From: Trebouxia sp. TZW2008 | Lineage: Eukaryota > Chlorophyta > Trebouxiophyceae > Trebouxiales > Trebouxiaceae | Direction of reading: 5' to 3' | Length of the DNA: 64,000 bases | NCBI GenBank assembly: GCA_002118135.1 | Contig: BDIU01000253.1 | Span: 186,001-250,000, forward strand | In this document: piece after piece, positions 61,101 to 64,000 of the stretch | Position numbering within the stretch: position 1 is the first letter of the stretch | Layout of the letters: every line of letters begins with the position of its first letter | The notes under the pieces: generated by a model | Told to the model about the DNA's origin: nothing | Seen by the model: only the letters and a program-made list of their open reading frames with translations | Databases searched by the model: none | Program-made: the position numbers and the translations under genes

Positions 61101-63768
61101 GACCATCTTAAGACATGCAATGCAAAACAATGCTCTGTCACCGTGATCTGGACGCTAACTGGTACTACACCAACGAAATGTTGGCAGAACATCAACTACA
61201 AGGATCCATAGCAGCTGTAAATGCAGAACTTTTGCTGCTGAGCTCTAAAGCAGCACTTGTTACCCAGGCCTACCTTGCTCAGCTGTTACCTCTGTAGCAC
61301 TATTGCCATTGTCCTTCATCTGCCCTGCAAGAGGCTTGTGAGCTGGCCTTGGTAGGGGTCTTTCAACAGGCCTGGAGGGGTTTTTGACCATGAGGGACTC
61401 TGCTGGGGCCATGCTGAGCCCTAGCAAAGGAGAGGATGTCTCAGCTGACTGTTGCAGCGACAAGTTGAGGAAGTCACTCAGCACAAAGTGGGCTACACGC
61501 CACAGCCTAGCCAGCGCCTGCAAGCAACCAGACAGGCATTCTGCTGTCGATTCTGCTTAGAGAGTCCGTTCGACAGATTTGCAGGTGCAGCAACAGCATT
61601 CAGAATGTGCTACCCAATTCATGTGCTGCATGCAATTGGTGAATGTGGCAAAGCTACTGCATGGATCAGACAGTGACGCGCTGCAATGAAAGCTGCACAC
61701 AAAATCAGCTGTACCTACAGGCTCACATTGCAATTGAATTGAATTGACAATGAGCAGGTGGCCAACTCAGGAACCATACAGTGTGAAGGTACCTTGTGTA
61801 GGTAGATTTGCAGGGTGCGTGGCCTGGCCATGACAAAGCTCATGAACAGCTGGCGTGACACTTGGACCAACTGAGCACCCTGTCCCAGGGCAGCGCAGCT
61901 GCAGGTACGATGCCCACCTGCGAGCCAAGGACTAGCATTAGATGCAAGGCCTGCAAGTATGTCAGAAAGACATTGCAGTGCACTCATAGGTGGGCTGTGG
62001 CTGGAGGGCAAGCGGCCGACGGCTGTATTACAAACAGCGCTGCACAGCTGCAGGTATGATAAGCCAGTTGCTGTCACGAGATGCACAGCTTGCATTTGTC
62101 TTGAAATTCATAGAGGTGCACAATCAGATCAGCTATGGCCACTGAGCAAACATGTCGTATGATCAGTCAGAAGCACACGAAATGCCACTTTACCTATATA
62201 GAACATAATAGCTTTACGGCCTGCTGGATAAGCTTTCTATGGCAGTCTGGCTGCTGATTGTGGACATGCCTGCCCTTGTGCAAGCGATCGTTTGTGTACT
62301 AGCTGAGTATGGTTTTAGTTCACATGCAAGCTTCTCAGCCGCAGTTGCTATGCCTACCATCTAGGATGTCCACATCTCCCACGCTTTCCCCTGGTCTAAG
62401 GGTGTTGGTGTGCATCAGCTTGTCCCCATCATGCATGTACACACCAACAGCCCCTTCTAGCACAATAAAAATCCCGCTGCTGCTGTCATCACCAGTCTCA
62501 AACAGAGTCTCATTTGGCTCAACCACAACCTGCAACAGAGGTAGGCATTGAATTTTGGCAGAAAAGAACAGAGATCTGTACGCCGTGAGGTGTTGTCACA
62601 GGAAGGTCTAAGAACAGCCCCTCTTGGCAGGCACAGATTGCTTAACATGCAGGCAGACTACACAGCCATGCACATCTGCCATTTGAGACGTTGCCAAGCA
62701 GTAATCCATGAACCTGGAATGCATATAGCAGCCAAACGCAAACAACTGGCCTGGCAAGACCTGAATTGGGCCACACACAGGCAATGCCTGTGCTAGTATG
62801 TGGAACATACTACTTCATTGACCCACAGCGTAGACAATGTATAACAAGTGCACCATGGCTTCTGCTTTGCAAGCTTACCATCTGAGACAGCTCCAGTAGT
62901 TCCTGAGACTCAGCCAAGTCCAGACAAGAGAAGAATTTTGTGGTGGCAAAGAAGTTGGCATGGTTCTTTGGCCTGCGCATCAAGCACGCTGGTAGAGTCA
63001 GAACCAGCAGCCAACACATAGACTGGCTTGCATAATGTTGCCTTGGCATGCAGCTTGGCTTACTGCTTCCAGCCCTCGCTGACAGTGCGTGCTCTGTCAT
63101 CACTCAAGGTGTCTGCACCAGGTGATTGAGCTGCTGAAGTGTGCCTACTCAATGCTGGCAAGTTCCAGCTAGCAGTGGGTGAATCAGGCTCCTCGCCTGT
63201 AAGACACAAACGCATGTCCATCACAGTCACGACACTTGCTAGCGTGCGTTGCTAGGAGTAGGAGGCACAAGTCCTGTCTCGCCAGGCAGGTTTGTCTTGA
63301 GCGTCACAAATTAAACATGGCGTGAAGCAACAGCAGGCATTGCTACCATGACATCAGCTGCGGCTGCCACTGTGCAGCACAGCCTGTTTGGCCATTTTAG
63401 CATATGCTGGCAAGGCTCAATGCTGAAGGGGTGTTTGGTGAAACGCTACCTTCAATAGTGAACAATGGGATGCCTCCTTGTTCCTCAGCCCAATTTGCAA
63501 TGCTGGTTGCAGCAGCCCTGTATGCAGCATGCATCACATTGCCAGAGAGCAAGGACCATGCATACCTGATGCAGGCTGCATGACGGACACATGAAGATGC
63601 AGTTGGTGGGGCTCACCTTCTGAGAGCTCTCAGGAGTCTGGATATGCCTGAATTGTAGCCTTCAATTCCAGCTAGGAATATCAGAGCACCAAGGCCAATG
63701 GCAATGTTTCTGCGCGTTCGAGTATTGACGGCAAAGGAGGACAGGGACACCAGATCTGCTAGCTCCAT
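45557..63768 (-). CDS. NTE/PNPLA6-7-type patatin phospholipase with cyclic-nucleotide-binding domains
   Basis: ER-type (lyso)phosphatidylcholine esterase of the neuropathy target esterase/Swiss cheese/Nte1 family. The N-terminal exon (63768-63617) starts [14 protein letters not shown] and holds one membrane segment ([14 protein letters not shown]). Later exons: 62985-62880 ([20 protein letters not shown]); cNMP domain 1 at 62530-62350 ([20 protein letters not shown]); linkers rich in S, P and Q at 61.5-59.3 kb; cNMP domain 2 at 58900-58186 ([20 protein letters not shown]); cNMP domain 3 at 57600-56950 ([26 protein letters not shown]). The patatin domain runs from 52340 to 49640: oxyanion loop SGGGSRG; nucleophile G-T-S-Q-G split by an intron between Q and G (52183 to 51676); then [28 protein letters not shown] with the catalytic Asp in [28 protein letters not shown] long low-complexity tail (48.8-45.5 kb, S/A/P-rich) follows. 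Exon ends in the linkers are approximate. Confidence 0.92.
46950..47440 (-). repeat. Three ~180-bp copies of a phospholipase tail exon edge
   Basis: Units near 46985, 47165 and 47345 share gcagcagggcttctggctgctttgacaggcactgcttgtggcggtgctgctgatgtctgagt. The 47345 copy joins the longer open exon 47555-47340. Confidence 0.8.
48400..49050 (-). repeat. Copies of the phospholipase exon at 48.64-48.82 kb
   Basis: ctgctgcttcagcttgatcaaagggagtgccagagtgcttggcctgcagctgggtcatgca recurs at 48418, 48522 (shorter) and 48638. On the acceptor side, atgccctgctg...ctgctggcactgcc..ctctgaatg recurs at 48760 and 48908. Confidence 0.8.
50433..50606 (+). mobile_element. TA-flanked MITE, copy 4
   Basis: 174 bp, same length and order of internal motifs as the 30034 copy (tctctttgtaaggacacttgatgt; cctctgagtaagg; aaagcagtcgtta). 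The termini have several substitutions (GAGTCACTTCTCTTTGTAA). Lies in a phospholipase intron. Confidence 0.85.
53800..54400 (-). repeat. Four tandem copies of a phospholipase exon ([20 protein letters not shown])
   Basis: The longest version (53935-53802) continues to ..[14 protein letters not shown]. Copies of ~145 bp lie upstream at about 54020-54095, 54170-54245 and 54315-54395. Each keeps an acceptor (atctgcagcaa on plus) and an almost identical coding block (D/E)[19 protein letters not shown]. Because they are so well conserved, more than one may be spliced. Confidence 0.85.
57862..57892. repeat. GGCA tetranucleotide microsatellite
   Basis: About seven ggca units with one change, in the phospholipase intron between the second and third cNMP regions. 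Confidence 0.85.
58138..58179. repeat. AAGC tetranucleotide microsatellite, ~10 units
   Basis: Perfect gcaa repeat of ~42 bp starting ~7-8 nt downstream of the donor of the cNMP domain 2 exon (donor near 58187/58186). Confidence 0.95.
59017..59041. repeat. ATG trinucleotide microsatellite
   Basis: Seven to eight atg units in a phospholipase intron. Confidence 0.85.
60470..60890 (-). repeat. Copies of a phospholipase linker exon edge
   Basis: The block (coding [28 protein letters not shown]) at 60520-60620 recurs nearly exactly at 60705-60805. The neighbouring block ctgtcactgtcagacccctg..cagctgctgaa is present at 60481, 60660 and 60848. Period about 182 bp. Confidence 0.85.
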
Positions 63769-64000
63769 CGCCGAGACTAACGCTCAAGTCAGTCTGGGAG
63801 TTGGCAAGCTTGTTGTGCGTTCTGCGCAGGGCTGGGCATGAGGCTGGCAAGCCTTAGATCTCGGTGGTGCGTGTGCAAGCTGCAATCGTCTGTGTGTATG
63901 TTGTTTTGAGTCGCGAACAACCTTCCGGCAGTTGATCGGTTTACTTCACGAGCCCAGGCGTGTATCGAAGTATCATGAATGCAGTCAATCCAGCGACCAC

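Overview
This 64 kb window is nuclear DNA of a eukaryote, most likely a chlorophyte green alga. The genes are broken into many small exons with GT...(T)GCAG introns. The valyl-tRNA synthetase starts with an organelle-type leader, an intraflagellar transport gene (IFT70) is present, and TGTAA-type poly(A) signals sit behind several genes. The genus cannot be told from the sequence. IFT70 implies that the lineage builds flagella at some stage, or did so recently.

Layout. Five long genes lie on the minus strand: valyl-tRNA synthetase (352-14919), a KIAA0930/DUF2045 protein (16068-19270), a glutamine-rich cyclin-box protein (about 21657-23661), IFT70/TTC30 (24853-31075) and the DEAD-box helicase DDX10/Dbp4 (33575-43682). 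A sixth and longest, an NTE/PNPLA6-7-type patatin phospholipase with cyclic-nucleotide-binding domains (45557-63768), fills the last third, also on minus. Two compact genes lie on plus: a short-chain dehydrogenase (31786-32988) and the SF3b subunit PHF5A (43922-44640). DDX10 and PHF5A start head to head across 239 bp. IFT70 and the dehydrogenase start head to head across 710 bp. Dehydrogenase and DDX10 end tail to tail with opposed poly(A)-like signals a few bases apart. PHF5A and the phospholipase also converge. The genes are mostly unrelated housekeeping functions (translation, rRNA processing, splicing, cilia, lipid turnover) and there is no operon logic. For valyl-tRNA synthetase, IFT70, DDX10 and PHF5A I could chain every exon in frame to complete proteins of about 1034, 665, 888 and 110 residues.

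The most unusual property is in the introns. Beside exon after exon of the long minus-strand genes, the neighbouring intron holds one to eight or more decayed tandem copies of the exon edge, each copy carrying the splice site (donor copies downstream of the exon, acceptor copies upstream). More than twenty such clusters are visible. The two short plus-strand genes show none. Other repeats are a 168-bp tandem array built from a foldback element (2280-3232), four copies of a ~174-bp TA-flanked inverted-repeat element (MITE), and 4-5 bp microsatellites lying close to splice sites.
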